From an uncultured Pelagibacteraceae bacterium (GTDB lineage Bacteria; Pseudomonadota; Alphaproteobacteria; Pelagibacterales; Pelagibacteraceae), in assembly GCA_902589305.1 (NCBI GenBank), contig CACISL010000010.1, positions 1 through 45,262 of the forward strand: a DNA stretch of 45,262 nucleotides, given 5' to 3'. Both the position numbers and the translations under genes were made by a program. The notes under the pieces were generated by a model. The model was not told where the DNA came from. It did not search any database and saw nothing but the letters and a program-made list of their open reading frames with translations. Positions 7,852-16,344 of this stretch are shown piece after piece; the first letter of the stretch is position 1; every line of letters starts with the position of its first letter.

Positions 7852-8250
7852 TTAATCTTTTTTACACTTTTTACAAATACCAAAAAATTCTAAATTAAAT
7901 CTTTTAAATTTCATTCCTTTTTTATGATTAAAACCTGATAAATATTTTGAAAGTTTGGTATCGCTGATTTCATCAACCGTTTCACAACTTTCACAAATCG
8001 AAAATGCTGTTGCTTTTGAAATTTCACAATCTGAACTTCTGCAAGCAACAAAAGCATTTTTACTTTCTATTTTATGAATTTTTCCCATTTCAATTAACTT
8101 ATCTAAAGCTCGATAAATTTGTTGAGGTGCGTTGATTCCTTTTTTTTGTACATTAAAAAGTATTGAGTAAGCTTTTAAAGGCCCCTTTGCTTTTTCAATA
8201 ATATTTAAGACAATTTGTTGATTTCTAGAAAGTGCTTGTGCTTGTGCCAT
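7852..8250 (-). CDS. zur: Fur-family zinc uptake regulator
   Basis: A 132-residue Fur-family repressor. An N-terminal winged helix (SRNQQIVLNIIEKAKGPLKA, then PQQIYRALDKLIEMGKI) is followed by a metal-sensing domain with cysteine pairs: CRSSDC, CESC and the C-terminal CKKC. Together with adjacent znuBC this identifies it as Zur, which represses zinc uptake when zinc is plentiful. I start it at the ATG at 8250; a TTG at 8265 would add five residues. It is the third gene of znuC-znuB-zur, 22 bp after znuB, so it is probably autoregulated through the palindromes upstream of znuC. Confidence 0.9.
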   Translation of the reverse strand: MAQAQALSRNQQIVLNIIEKAKGPLKAYSILFNVQKKGINAPQQIYRALDKLIEMGKIHKIESKNAFVACRSSDCEISKATAFSICESCETVDEISDTKLSKYLSGFNHKKGMKFKRFNLEFFGICKKCKKD

Positions 8251-8272
8251 TATATAATTTACCAATTAAACA

Positions 8273-9076
8273 TTATTTTTTCAATTCAGAATATTTTTTA
8301 AACTTAATAAGTGAAAAACAAAAAAGTATTAAAGCTGCAGTTATAATTGAAGGTCCAGATGGAGTATTAAATTCTAAAGATGAAAACAATCCTATCACTA
8401 CAGATAATAGTCCGCCAACCACTGATAGGAAAACCATTTGTTGAGGGTTGTTAGAAATATTTCTAGCCATTGCTGCGGGTATAATTAACATTCCGGTAAT
8501 TAAAAGAAGCCCTACAATTTTTATCGAAATTGCTATTATTGCAGCCATCAGAATTGTAAATATCGCATTTGCTCTATCCGGTTTCATGCCCTCAGCCTCT
8601 GCCAATTCATAATTTACGGTTGAAGCAAATAGAGGTTTCCAAATAATTTTTAATATAATAAGAATCAACGCCCCGCCTATCCAAATAAACATCAAGTCTA
8701 TTTGATTTACAGCAAGTATATCTCCAAATAATAAACCCATAATATCAAATCTTATTGAGCTAAGAAATCCCAAGATTACTAGACCAACAGCTAGGGATGC
8801 ATGTGCAAGTAAACCTAATAATGCATCATTGGGTAATTTTGTTTTTTTTTGTAATTGTAAAAGAATGATTGCTAAAGATGCAGATATTAAAAAAACTGCA
8901 AAAGCAATATTAATCTCAAAAAAAACTGCCATAGTAACTCCCAATAGTGCTGAGTGTGCTAAAGTTCCTGCGAAGAAAGAAAATCTTCTCCAAATGATAA
9001 AACATCCGCATGGTCCAGTCACTAAGGCAATACCAATTCCTGCTACTAAAGCTCTTATAAAAAAATCATTTAACAT
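8273..9076 (-). CDS. znuB: Zinc ABC transporter permease
   Basis: A 267-residue permease of the ABC-3 family with about eight hydrophobic segments. ATGPCGCFIIWRRFSFFAGTLAHSALLGV near the N-terminus is split across the family signature (GPCGCF and HSALLGV), and LLITGMLIIPAA lies near residue 190. It forms the inner-membrane channel for zinc delivered by ZnuA. It sits 2 bp after znuC and before zur. Manganese or iron could be carried by the same family, but Zur and a His-rich ZnuA favour zinc. Confidence 0.92.
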   Translation of the reverse strand: MLNDFFIRALVAGIGIALVTGPCGCFIIWRRFSFFAGTLAHSALLGVTMAVFFEINIAFAVFLISASLAIILLQLQKKTKLPNDALLGLLAHASLAVGLVILGFLSSIRFDIMGLLFGDILAVNQIDLMFIWIGGALILIILKIIWKPLFASTVNYELAEAEGMKPDRANAIFTILMAAIIAISIKIVGLLLITGMLIIPAAMARNISNNPQQMVFLSVVGGLLSVVIGLFSSLEFNTPSGPSIITAALILFCFSLIKFKKYSELKK

Positions 9077-9078
9077 TG

Positions 9079-9831
9079 CTATTGTTTACGATTAATCGTT
9101 CCATCTTGAGAGTGAGTGTGATCGTGCTTGTGTTCATATAAAGTAAGAACTTTAGATGCACGATCTCCGAATAATTCTTTATATCTATTATCTTGTGCAA
9201 CAACATGGGGTTTTCCAGAACAACAAACGTGTCCATTAAGACAAATTACGTAATCAGTAGCTGACATTACCATGTGTAAATCATGAGAGATTAAGAGTAT
9301 TCCGCAATTAAACTCTTCTGAAATTTTTTTAATTAATTCGTAAATAGCTATTTCACCTTTAAAATCTACCCCTTGAACTGGTTCATCTAATACTAAAAAT
9401 TCAGGCTTTTTAGCAATTGCTCTTGCAATTAAAACTCTTTGAAATTCGCCACCTGAAAGATCGCTTACATTTTTTTGCTTTAAATGTTCTACTCCTGTCA
9501 GATTTAATGCAACATTAATTTGTTCGTTATTTAAATCGTTAGTTAGAAACATAAAATCAATAACTCTTATTGGTAAAGTCCAATCGATTGATATTTTTTG
9601 TGGAACGTAACCAATTTTATCAGTAAATTTTTTCGCAACACCTTCGATATTATTGTGAATACCTAATGCAATTTTAGCTGTAGTCGATTTTCCAGATCCA
9701 TTAGGACCTATCAATGTAACAATCTCACCCTGTCGAACCTCGAAAGAAACTCCATCTACTAAAGATTTACCATTGATCTTTAATCCAGCCTTTTCAACTT
9801 TAACTAGAGTTTTTTTATTATTTTTATTCAT
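9079..9831 (-). CDS. znuC: Zinc ABC transporter ATP-binding protein
   Basis: A 250-residue ABC ATPase with Walker A GPNGSGKST, Q-loop GYVPQK, signature LSGGEFQR, Walker B FLVLDEP and the H-loop in LLISHDLHMV. The tail is His-rich (EHKHDHTHS), as is common in ZnuC. It energises zinc import with ZnuB. Its ATG at 9831 faces znuA across a 53-bp divergent region that holds two Zur-type palindromes, so it is very likely repressed in zinc-replete cells. It heads the znuC-znuB-zur unit. Confidence 0.93.
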   Translation of the reverse strand: MNKNNKKTLVKVEKAGLKINGKSLVDGVSFEVRQGEIVTLIGPNGSGKSTTAKIALGIHNNIEGVAKKFTDKIGYVPQKISIDWTLPIRVIDFMFLTNDLNNEQINVALNLTGVEHLKQKNVSDLSGGEFQRVLIARAIAKKPEFLVLDEPVQGVDFKGEIAIYELIKKISEEFNCGILLISHDLHMVMSATDYVICLNGHVCCSGKPHVVAQDNRYKELFGDRASKVLTLYEHKHDHTHSQDGTINRKQ

Positions 9832-9852
9832 TCTAAATCTTGACTTAAAAAG

Positions 9853-9867
9853 TGTTATATTATAACA
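9853..9867. promoter_or_regulatory. Zur box 1 (perfect palindrome)
   Basis: TGTTATATTATAACA is a perfect 7-1-7 palindrome matching the core of the well-known gammaproteobacterial Zur site. On the minus strand it contains TATAAT, a possible -10 element for znuC. On the plus strand TATAAC at 9861-9866 follows TTGACT at 9840-9845 by 15 bp, a possible znuA promoter. Bound Zur would block both. Confidence 0.85.
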
Positions 9868-9869
9868 AA

Positions 9870-9884
9870 CGTTATATTATAACA
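9870..9884. promoter_or_regulatory. Zur box 2 (tandem copy abutting znuA start)
   Basis: CGTTATATTATAACA repeats box 1 except for its outer base; centres are 17 bp apart. It ends on the base before the znuA ATG at 9885, so it must overlap the znuA transcription start or very short leader. Two adjacent sites suggest cooperative binding of Zur dimers. Confidence 0.8.
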
Positions 9885-10931
9885 ATGATAAACAAAATTT
9901 TAAAGCTTACAATTACTTTCTTTTTAATTATCGGATTAAAAACGTCAGCAAATGCTGGTGTAAAGGTGGTAACATCTATTAAACCAATACACTCTCTCAC
10001 TAGCTACGTCATGGATGGCGTAGGAAAGCCAGATCTTATAGTAGACGGTTTTAATTCACCACATGGATTTAACCTAAAACCTTCACATGCAAAAATGATT
10101 GAAAATGCAGATCTCATAATTTGGGTTGGTGAAGATTTAGAAGCATTCTTAGAAAAACCATTAAATACAATCGCTAAAAAAGCTGTAAATGTAGAAATAA
10201 TGGACTTAAGTGGAGTTAAAAAACTTAAGTTTAGAGAAAAAAATATATTTGAAGGTCATGATGATCATGGACACGGTCATAAAGAAAAGAAACATGACGA
10301 TCATGGGCATGGACATAAAGAGAAAAAACATGATGATCATGGACACGGTCATAAAGAAAAGAAACACGATGATCATGGTCATAAAAAAGCTAAACATGAT
10401 GATCACGGGCATGAGGGACATGCTCACGGTGAACACGATCCACATGTTTGGTTAGATCCAATGAATGCTAAAGTAATTGTAAAAGAAATCGAAAAACAAT
10501 TAGTTAAATTAGATCCAGATAACAGCTCTAAGTATAAAGCTAATTCTAAAAAAGCTCAGTCTGAATTAGATAATTTAACAAAAAATATTAAAAGAGATCT
10601 AAAAGGAAATCTTAGATTTGTAGTTTTCCATGATGCTTACCAATATTTTGAAAATAGATTTGGTATTAAAGTTCTTGGAGCTTTAACAGTAAATCCAGAT
10701 GTTTTGCCTGGGGCTGAACAATTATCTGAAATTAGAGAGGTTATAGAGCATGAAAAAGTAAATTGTCTTTTTTCAGAACCTCAATTCAATCCAGCAATTA
10801 TAAAATCAATAGCGAAAGACACGAAAATTAAAACTGGTGTTTTAGATCCTCTTGGTGCAACTTTAGATAAAGGTAAAGGCATGTATTCTGAACTTTTACA
10901 GAGTATGTACGCTTCATTTAAAGGTTGTTAA
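9885..10931 (+). CDS. znuA: Zinc-binding periplasmic protein with His-rich repeat
   Basis: A 348-residue zinc-capturing lipocalin-unrelated, cluster-9 binding protein for ZnuBC. A signal peptide covers about residues 1-24 (cleavage near ANA-GVK). VTSIKPIHSLTSYVMDG and SPHGFNLKPSHAKMIENADLI carry the first metal-site His. HDPHVWLDPMNA and VFHDAYQYFE supply later ligands. Between them, about residues 125-187, lies a His/Asp/Lys-rich loop made of repeats of HDDHGHGHKEKK, likely a zinc-scavenging antenna. I start it at the ATG at 9885; the upstream GTG at 9852 would translate the operator. It converges on the ATP-grasp gene with a 5-bp gap. Confidence 0.93.
   Translation: MINKILKLTITFFLIIGLKTSANAGVKVVTSIKPIHSLTSYVMDGVGKPDLIVDGFNSPHGFNLKPSHAKMIENADLIIWVGEDLEAFLEKPLNTIAKKAVNVEIMDLSGVKKLKFREKNIFEGHDDHGHGHKEKKHDDHGHGHKEKKHDDHGHGHKEKKHDDHGHKKAKHDDHGHEGHAHGEHDPHVWLDPMNAKVIVKEIEKQLVKLDPDNSSKYKANSKKAQSELDNLTKNIKRDLKGNLRFVVFHDAYQYFENRFGIKVLGALTVNPDVLPGAEQLSEIREVIEHEKVNCLFSEPQFNPAIIKSIAKDTKIKTGVLDPLGATLDKGKGMYSELLQSMYASFKGC
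10257..10394 (+). repeat. 36-bp in-frame tandem repeat in znuA
   Basis: Three full 36-bp units (10257-10292, 10293-10328, 10329-10364) encode HDDHGHGHKEKK each; a fourth shortened unit (10365-10394) encodes HDDHGHKKAK. Units 1 and 3 are identical in DNA sequence while unit 2 differs only at synonymous positions. The pattern suggests copy-number change by slippage or unequal recombination without frameshift. Confidence 0.9.
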
Positions 10932-10936
10932 GAAAT

Positions 10937-12379
10937 TTACCTTTCAATAACTAAAGTATCTTTTGAGCCACCACCTTGAGAACTATTAACGATTGTGCTC
11001 CCTTTTTTAAGAGCTACTCTAGTAAGTCCACCTGTTGTAACCCAAGATTTTTTACCAGTTAAGACAAACGGTCTAAGATCTAAATGTCTTGGTTCAATTC
11101 CTTCTTCAGATATTGTTGGCGTAGTAGATAAAATTTCTAATGGTTGAGCAATATAATCACTTGGCTTGGATTTAATTTTATCAATCATATTTTCTCTCTC
11201 TTCCTTTGAGGCTTTAGGACCAATCAATATTCCATTACCGCCCGATCCATTTGTAGGTTTTACTACTAGTTTCGAAATATTTTCGATAACATGGTCTTTA
11301 TGAATTTTTTTTCTACACAAAAAGGTTTGGACTTGTTTTAGTTTTGGTTCCTCATCTAAATAAAATTTTATCATTTTATCAACATAAGAATATATTGCTT
11401 TATCATCAGCGATCCCCGTACCAGGTGCATTTACAATACCTACATTACCTTTACGCCAACATTTGAATAGACCGGGTACTCCTAGCAAAGAATGTTTATA
11501 AAAAACTTTTGGATCCAAGAAGTTATCGTCTATTCTTCTATAAATACAATCAACTTTCATCGGGCCTGTTACAGTTTTCATATAAACAAAATCTTTTTCA
11601 ACGAATAAATCTTTTCCTTCAACTAGCGCGATACCCATTTGTTCTGCTAAAAATCTATGTTCGAAGTAAGCTGAGTTATACCTTCCTGGAGTTAACACAC
11701 ACATATGTGGGTTTCTTGTTTTTCGAGGGACACATTCAAGCATGCAGTGATATAATTTATTTGGATATTGATGAACTGAAGAAACTTTATATTTTGTAAA
11801 TAATTCAGGAAAAACATCTCTCATCACCATTCGATTTTCAAGCATATAAGAAACTCCTGAAGGAACTCTTAAATTATCTTCAAGAACCATGAACTCACCG
11901 TTGATATTTCTTATTAAATCAATTCCTGAGATATTGGACCAAGCTTTATATTTTGGTGAAAATCCATAACATTCTCTTAAATAAAATGGTGAATTAAAAA
12001 CTAGCTCTTCAGGAATAATATTATCTTTAAATATTTTTCTATCGTTATAAACATCGTCTATAAAAAGATTAAGGGCTTTTACTCTTTGAAGTAATCCCTT
12101 AGAAACTTTTGCCCAGTCTTTTTTTAAGATAATTCTAGGAATGATATCTAGAGGCCATTTTTTTTCTTGGAGTTTTTTACCTGAAGAATAAACTCGAAAA
12201 TTTATTCCCCTAGCATTTATTGTACTTGCACAGTTCTTTTCTATTTCGTTTAATTTTTTGATTCCATGTCTCTCTAAAATGTGAGAGATAATTACAGCTT
12301 GCCTACGTAACTTATGGTCAGAGTTTAGGTACTCATCATAAGTTTTTTTAGAGTCATATTTTTTCCACAAATTAACCAT
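10937..12379 (-). CDS. Circularly permuted ATP-grasp protein (Anbu-associated)
   Basis: A 480-residue protein of the circularly permuted ATP-grasp type 2 family. Recognisable parts are FRVYSSGKKLQEKKWPLDIIPRI split as its N-terminal segment, INGEFMVLEDNLRVPSGVSY, and later VVKPTNGSGGNGILIGPKAS with the nucleotide-binding loop, then EPRHLDLRPFVL and TRVALKKGS near the C-terminus. Members are thought to ligate peptides or amino acids, but no substrate is established. They typically accompany an alpha-E protein, a transglutaminase-like protein and the Anbu peptidase. Here only Anbu is adjacent, divergent at 105 bp. Confidence 0.85.
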   Translation of the reverse strand: MVNLWKKYDSKKTYDEYLNSDHKLRRQAVIISHILERHGIKKLNEIEKNCASTINARGINFRVYSSGKKLQEKKWPLDIIPRIILKKDWAKVSKGLLQRVKALNLFIDDVYNDRKIFKDNIIPEELVFNSPFYLRECYGFSPKYKAWSNISGIDLIRNINGEFMVLEDNLRVPSGVSYMLENRMVMRDVFPELFTKYKVSSVHQYPNKLYHCMLECVPRKTRNPHMCVLTPGRYNSAYFEHRFLAEQMGIALVEGKDLFVEKDFVYMKTVTGPMKVDCIYRRIDDNFLDPKVFYKHSLLGVPGLFKCWRKGNVGIVNAPGTGIADDKAIYSYVDKMIKFYLDEEPKLKQVQTFLCRKKIHKDHVIENISKLVVKPTNGSGGNGILIGPKASKEERENMIDKIKSKPSDYIAQPLEILSTTPTISEEGIEPRHLDLRPFVLTGKKSWVTTGGLTRVALKKGSTIVNSSQGGGSKDTLVIER

Positions 12380-12484
12380 TAGATAATTCTTTATAGTTTA
12401 TTAGCTTAATCAAATGCACAAATTCGATAATAGCTATGATAATTAAGAATTGAATATTTACTGTTTTTTAAATAAGAATTCACC
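12380..12484. promoter_or_regulatory. Divergent region ATP-grasp / Anbu
   Basis: The 105 bp between two divergent ATGs must contain both promoters. It is A+T-rich. I see no convincing operator palindrome. Confidence 0.35.
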
Positions 12485-13207
12485 ATGACATATTGTATTG
12501 GTATTAAGACTAATGAAGGCGTTGTCTTGGCTTCTGACTCTAGAACAAACGCGGGTTTAGATAACGTTAACATATATTCTAAAATGCTTACTTACGATGT
12601 AGGTGACAGAACAGTCGTGATTGTTACTTCAGGAAATTTAGCAACATCTCAGGCAGTTTTTAAATCCATTGAAAAAGATATTAAAGAAAACTCTGCTTTA
12701 AATCTTAATAAATGTAAAGATTTTGAACAAATAGCTTCATATGTTGGGAAACTTACGATTAAACATTCTTCTCCAGACGGAGTAAACACAGACAGCCTAG
12801 TTTTAGGGGCTACATTTATTATTGGAGGACAAATAAGAGGGCAAGATTTAGAATTATACCTCGTTTATCCTCAGGGAAATTATATTAGACCAGCAGATAG
12901 TAAACCCTACTTGGTAATTGGTGAAGTAAAGTATGGTAAGCCAATACTTGATAGAGTGATAACCCCTAATGTTTCAATAGGTGATGCATCTAGATGTGCA
13001 TTGATCTCTATGGACTCCACTCTTAAAAGTGATTTAACAGTTGGCCCGCCAATAGATATTGCGGTATATAAAAAAGATCAGAAAAAATTATCTTACCTTA
13101 AATGTTTAAATACATCTGATGAAGATTACAAAAAAATTTGCAACCAATGGTCTGATAAAGTTCTTCAGGTATTTGATACTTTTCCAAAATTCGATTGGGA
13201 AAAATAA
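12485..13207 (+). CDS. Anbu proteasome-type peptidase
   Basis: A 240-residue Ntn-hydrolase resembling Anbu, the bacterial ancestral-beta-subunit relative of HslV and proteasome beta chains. It begins MTYCIGIKTNEGVVLASDS; removal of Met would expose Thr2 as the nucleophile, and SDSRTNAGLDN with the following Lys region (IYSKML) match the Anbu active site. Later GDASRCALISMDSTLKSD is a conserved family segment. It is divergent from the ATP-grasp gene, its usual partner. Physiological substrates of Anbu are not known. It converges with nrdB at a 3-bp gap. Confidence 0.88.
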   Translation: MTYCIGIKTNEGVVLASDSRTNAGLDNVNIYSKMLTYDVGDRTVVIVTSGNLATSQAVFKSIEKDIKENSALNLNKCKDFEQIASYVGKLTIKHSSPDGVNTDSLVLGATFIIGGQIRGQDLELYLVYPQGNYIRPADSKPYLVIGEVKYGKPILDRVITPNVSIGDASRCALISMDSTLKSDLTVGPPIDIAVYKKDQKKLSYLKCLNTSDEDYKKICNQWSDKVLQVFDTFPKFDWEK

Positions 13208-13210
13208 TTA

Positions 13211-14218
13211 CTAAGCAAAAACCTCACCCCATGTACCTTTTGTAGAAGCTTTAGAATATTCTGTAGCTCTACCTTCAAAAAAGTTCATGTGCTCTACTCC
13301 GTTAAGCATAGTATCCAACCACGTTAATGGATTTTTCTTAACATCGTAAATAGGATTTAAACCTAATTGCTCTAATCTTCTATTACCAATAAATCTAATA
13401 TACTGTTTAACTTCTTCAGCTGTTAAACCTTGCATTGGACCCATTTGAAAAGCAAGATCAATAAATGCATCTTCGTGATGAACTATTGTTTTGCATGCTT
13501 CATAAATTTCATTTTTTAATTTATCATTCCAAATTTGTGGTTCTTCTTTTATGAAATCTCTGAAAAGTCTAATCATAGAATTACAGTGCAAAGTTTCATC
13601 CCTGACTGACCAAGTTACTATTTGGCCCATCCCTTTCATTTTATTGAATCTAGGAAAGTTTAATAAAATTGCGAAACTAGCAAACAATTGTAAACCTTCT
13701 GTGAAAGCAGAGAATACAGCCATTGTCATCGCTATGTTGTGTTTTGACTTAACATCAAAACCTTGCATGTAATCGTATTTATCTTTCATTTCTTTGTACT
13801 GTAAGAACGCTGAGTACTCTGTCTCTGGCATACCAATAGTATCTAAAAGATGAGAGTAAGCGGCGATGTGAACAGTCTCCATTGCTGCGAAGGCTGTCAT
13901 CATCATTAATACTTCTGTTGGCTTAAAAACTGTTGTGTAGTGTCTCAAATAACAATTGTTTACCTCAACATCGGCTTGAGTAAAAAATCTAAATATGTGT
14001 GTTAAAAGATTTTTTTCTTCAACAGATAAGTTTTTTTGCCAATCTCTAACATCATCTCCTAATGGCACTTCTTCCGGTAACCAATGAATTCTTTGTTGAG
14101 TTAACCAGGCATCGTAACACCATGGATATCTAAAGGGTTTATAAACTGGATTCTCTACTAATAAGCCCATTTTATTAGGCTGGATTATTGTTGGTTTAGT
14201 TTTTTCTGCTACTGACAT
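13211..14218 (-). CDS. nrdB: Ribonucleotide reductase class I beta subunit
   Basis: A 335-residue radical-generating subunit of aerobic ribonucleotide reductase. Diiron ligands are visible as Asp83 (TQADVEVN), Glu114 and His117 in METVHIAAYSH; Tyr121, seven residues after Glu114, occupies the stable-radical position. A second EEx2H-like set lies at SVRDETLHCNSM. I start at the ATG at 14218, preceded by GAGGAG eight bases upstream; a GTG at 14227 would add three residues. The start lies inside the end of nrdA (10-bp overlap), giving tight coupling of the two chains. Confidence 0.95.
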   Translation of the reverse strand: MSVAEKTKPTIIQPNKMGLLVENPVYKPFRYPWCYDAWLTQQRIHWLPEEVPLGDDVRDWQKNLSVEEKNLLTHIFRFFTQADVEVNNCYLRHYTTVFKPTEVLMMMTAFAAMETVHIAAYSHLLDTIGMPETEYSAFLQYKEMKDKYDYMQGFDVKSKHNIAMTMAVFSAFTEGLQLFASFAILLNFPRFNKMKGMGQIVTWSVRDETLHCNSMIRLFRDFIKEEPQIWNDKLKNEIYEACKTIVHHEDAFIDLAFQMGPMQGLTAEEVKQYIRFIGNRRLEQLGLNPIYDVKKNPLTWLDTMLNGVEHMNFFEGRATEYSKASTKGTWGEVFA

Positions 14219-16158
14219 GATAAACACTCCTCATAGTTATTGCTTTCATTATTTGATTCTTGTTTTCCAGAGTAAACATTTTTTGTCACATCTGTTGAAG
14301 ATCCATTGTTTACATTTTCAGCTCTCTGGATTGATTTGGATCTACAGTAATAAAGGCTTTTCAAACCTTTTTTCCATGCTTGAAAATGAATATCGTGAAG
14401 TTCTTTTTTGTGAATATCTGCTGGAACAAAGATATTTACAGACTGTGCTTGTGAGATATGCGGAGTTCTATCTGCGCCAAGTTCAACAATCCATCTTTGA
14501 TCAATTTCAAAAGCAGTTTTAAATGTATCTTTTTCATTTGCGGATAAAAAATTTAAGTGTGACACAGACCCTTGATTAGTTGTTATTGTTGACCAAACTT
14601 CGTCTGTATCCTTATTATATTTTTTAAGTATCTTCTTTAAATATTTATTTCTGACGTTGAATGAACCTGAAAGTGTTTTATGAGTGTAGCTATTAGCAGC
14701 AATAGGTTCAATTCCAGGTGAAGATCCACCGCAAATGATTGATATAGATGCTGTTGGAGCTATTGCAGTTTTGTTTGAAAATCTCTCCTTCATTCCATAC
14801 TCTGCTGCATCGGGGCATGATCCTCTTTCGTCAGCTAAAGTCTTTGATGCTTCATCAACTTTCTCTTGAATGTTTTGGAATATTTTTTTGTTCCACACTT
14901 TGCTCATTACTGATCCAAAAGGAATATTTTTTTGCTGAAAGTATGAATGTAGTCCCATAACTCCAAGACCAACACTTCTTTCTCTCATTGCTGAGTATTT
15001 TGCGTGAGCAAATTCATCAGGAGCTCTATTGATAAAATCAGTCATAACATTATCTAAAAATCTCATTACATCCTCAACAAACCGAGGATCATCTTTCCAC
15101 TGATCATAAGTATCTAAGTTTAATGATGATAAACAACAAACAGCTGTTCTTTGGTTTCCCTCGTTGTCTATGCCAGTTGGTAAAGTAATTTCACTACAAA
15201 GGTTAGAAGTTTTAACCTTTAAACCTGCAAGCTTATGGTGCTGTGGGATCTGTCTATTAACAGTATCTATGTAAACGATGTAAGGTTCACCTGTTTCAAT
15301 TCTTGCAGTCAATAATCTAATCCATAAATTTCTTGCTGGTATAGTTTGTTGAACAGATCCATCGTAAGGACTTCTTAATGCCCACTGACTACCCGTTTCT
15401 ACTGCTCTCATAAATTCGTCTGTAACCAGAACTCCATGGTGAAGATTCAAAGATCTTCTATTAACATCACCTCCAGTAGGTCGTCTCATTTCAATAAATT
15501 CTTCGATCTCGGGATGATCAATTTGCAAATAACAAGCTGCTGATCCTCTTCTTAATGAACCTTGGCTGATAGCTAAAGTTAAAGAGTCCATAACTTTAAT
15601 GAAAGGAATTATTCCAGAAGTCTTTCCAACCTTGCCAATTTTTTCACCAATTGACCTTAAGTTGCCCCAATAACTTCCAATTCCACCTCCTCTTGCAGCA
15701 AGCCAAACATTTTCTTCCCAAAGATTAGTTATTCCTTCGAGACTATCGCTAGCTTCATTTAAAAAACATGAAATCGGCAATCCCCTTTCGGTACCCCCAT
15801 TGGATAAAACAGGTGTCGCTGGCATGAACCAGAGATTACTTATGTAGTTATAAATTCTTTGAGCGTGCAAATTATCATCAGCATAAACACTAGCTACTCT
15901 GGCAAATAAATCTTGAAAGCTCTCACTTTGACCTAAATACCTATCTGTAAGTGTTGCTTTTCCAAAATCTGTTAAATTTTCATCTCTTGATCTATCAATC
16001 TTGATTGTAATTCCTTTATCATTTTGAAATAGCTCTGTTTCCCCTGAAAGAGAAAAAAGATCGGTTTTTTTAGGCCCGTTATTTTTAAGTTCGTTTTGGT
16101 TTTTTTGGCTTATAGAACCGACAGCTTTCTCTATTGCCAATGATACATTTTTATTCAT
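14209..16158 (-). CDS. nrdA: Ribonucleotide reductase class I alpha subunit
   Basis: A 649-residue catalytic subunit that reduces ribonucleoside diphosphates to deoxy forms. Landmarks are PATPVLSNGG, PISCFLNEASDSLEG (first redox Cys), WLAARGGGIG, the active-site NLCSEITLP, CCLSSLN with the second redox Cys, TAIAPTASISIICG, and the C-terminal CLSC pair that is re-reduced by thioredoxin or glutaredoxin. At 649 residues it is about 100 shorter than E. coli NrdA: the N-terminus has no ATP-cone, so dATP feedback through that domain is absent. The ATG at 16158 is followed downstream by overlapping nrdB. Confidence 0.95.
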   Translation of the reverse strand: MNKNVSLAIEKAVGSISQKNQNELKNNGPKKTDLFSLSGETELFQNDKGITIKIDRSRDENLTDFGKATLTDRYLGQSESFQDLFARVASVYADDNLHAQRIYNYISNLWFMPATPVLSNGGTERGLPISCFLNEASDSLEGITNLWEENVWLAARGGGIGSYWGNLRSIGEKIGKVGKTSGIIPFIKVMDSLTLAISQGSLRRGSAACYLQIDHPEIEEFIEMRRPTGGDVNRRSLNLHHGVLVTDEFMRAVETGSQWALRSPYDGSVQQTIPARNLWIRLLTARIETGEPYIVYIDTVNRQIPQHHKLAGLKVKTSNLCSEITLPTGIDNEGNQRTAVCCLSSLNLDTYDQWKDDPRFVEDVMRFLDNVMTDFINRAPDEFAHAKYSAMRERSVGLGVMGLHSYFQQKNIPFGSVMSKVWNKKIFQNIQEKVDEASKTLADERGSCPDAAEYGMKERFSNKTAIAPTASISIICGGSSPGIEPIAANSYTHKTLSGSFNVRNKYLKKILKKYNKDTDEVWSTITTNQGSVSHLNFLSANEKDTFKTAFEIDQRWIVELGADRTPHISQAQSVNIFVPADIHKKELHDIHFQAWKKGLKSLYYCRSKSIQRAENVNNGSSTDVTKNVYSGKQESNNESNNYEECLSCQ

Positions 16159-16344
16159 ATTTTCTTTGTTTTTACTCGGTTTGTTAACAAAACAACTACA
16201 TGTTGTGTTACAATTATGTTAATATACTATATAACATCTAAATCAATAGAACATTATAAGAACATCTTATTAATTTTGCAAGTGGAAAGTTTTGTTAATA
16301 AACATTTAATAACAAATGTCTATATTCTTTAGTATTTATAACTA
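16159..16344. promoter_or_regulatory. nrdA: Divergent region nrdA / phosphomannomutase with possible NrdR sites
   Basis: At 186 bp this is the longest gene-free stretch. Two imperfect palindromes lie on the nrdA side: 16192-16208 (ACAACTACATGTTGTGT) and 16222-16237 (ATATACTATATAACAT). Each resembles the ACACWATATATWGTGT NrdR consensus only partly (the first has one extra central base), but their centres are about 30 bp apart, as expected for paired NrdR boxes. The remainder toward the mutase gene shows nothing I can name. Confidence 0.35.

Noticed and set aside
9852-9884. GTG start of znuA at 9852
   Set aside because: It would translate through the Zur operators and place charged residues before the signal peptide.
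10257-10394. Direct repeats that could suggest a CRISPR-like array
   Set aside because: The units are contiguous without spacers, in frame with znuA, and encode a typical His-rich loop.
10206-10455. Open frames on both strands across the znuA repeat, giving Met-rich hypothetical proteins
   Set aside because: They are shadows of the His-rich tandem repeat read in other frames; composition is low-complexity and no start signal is seen.
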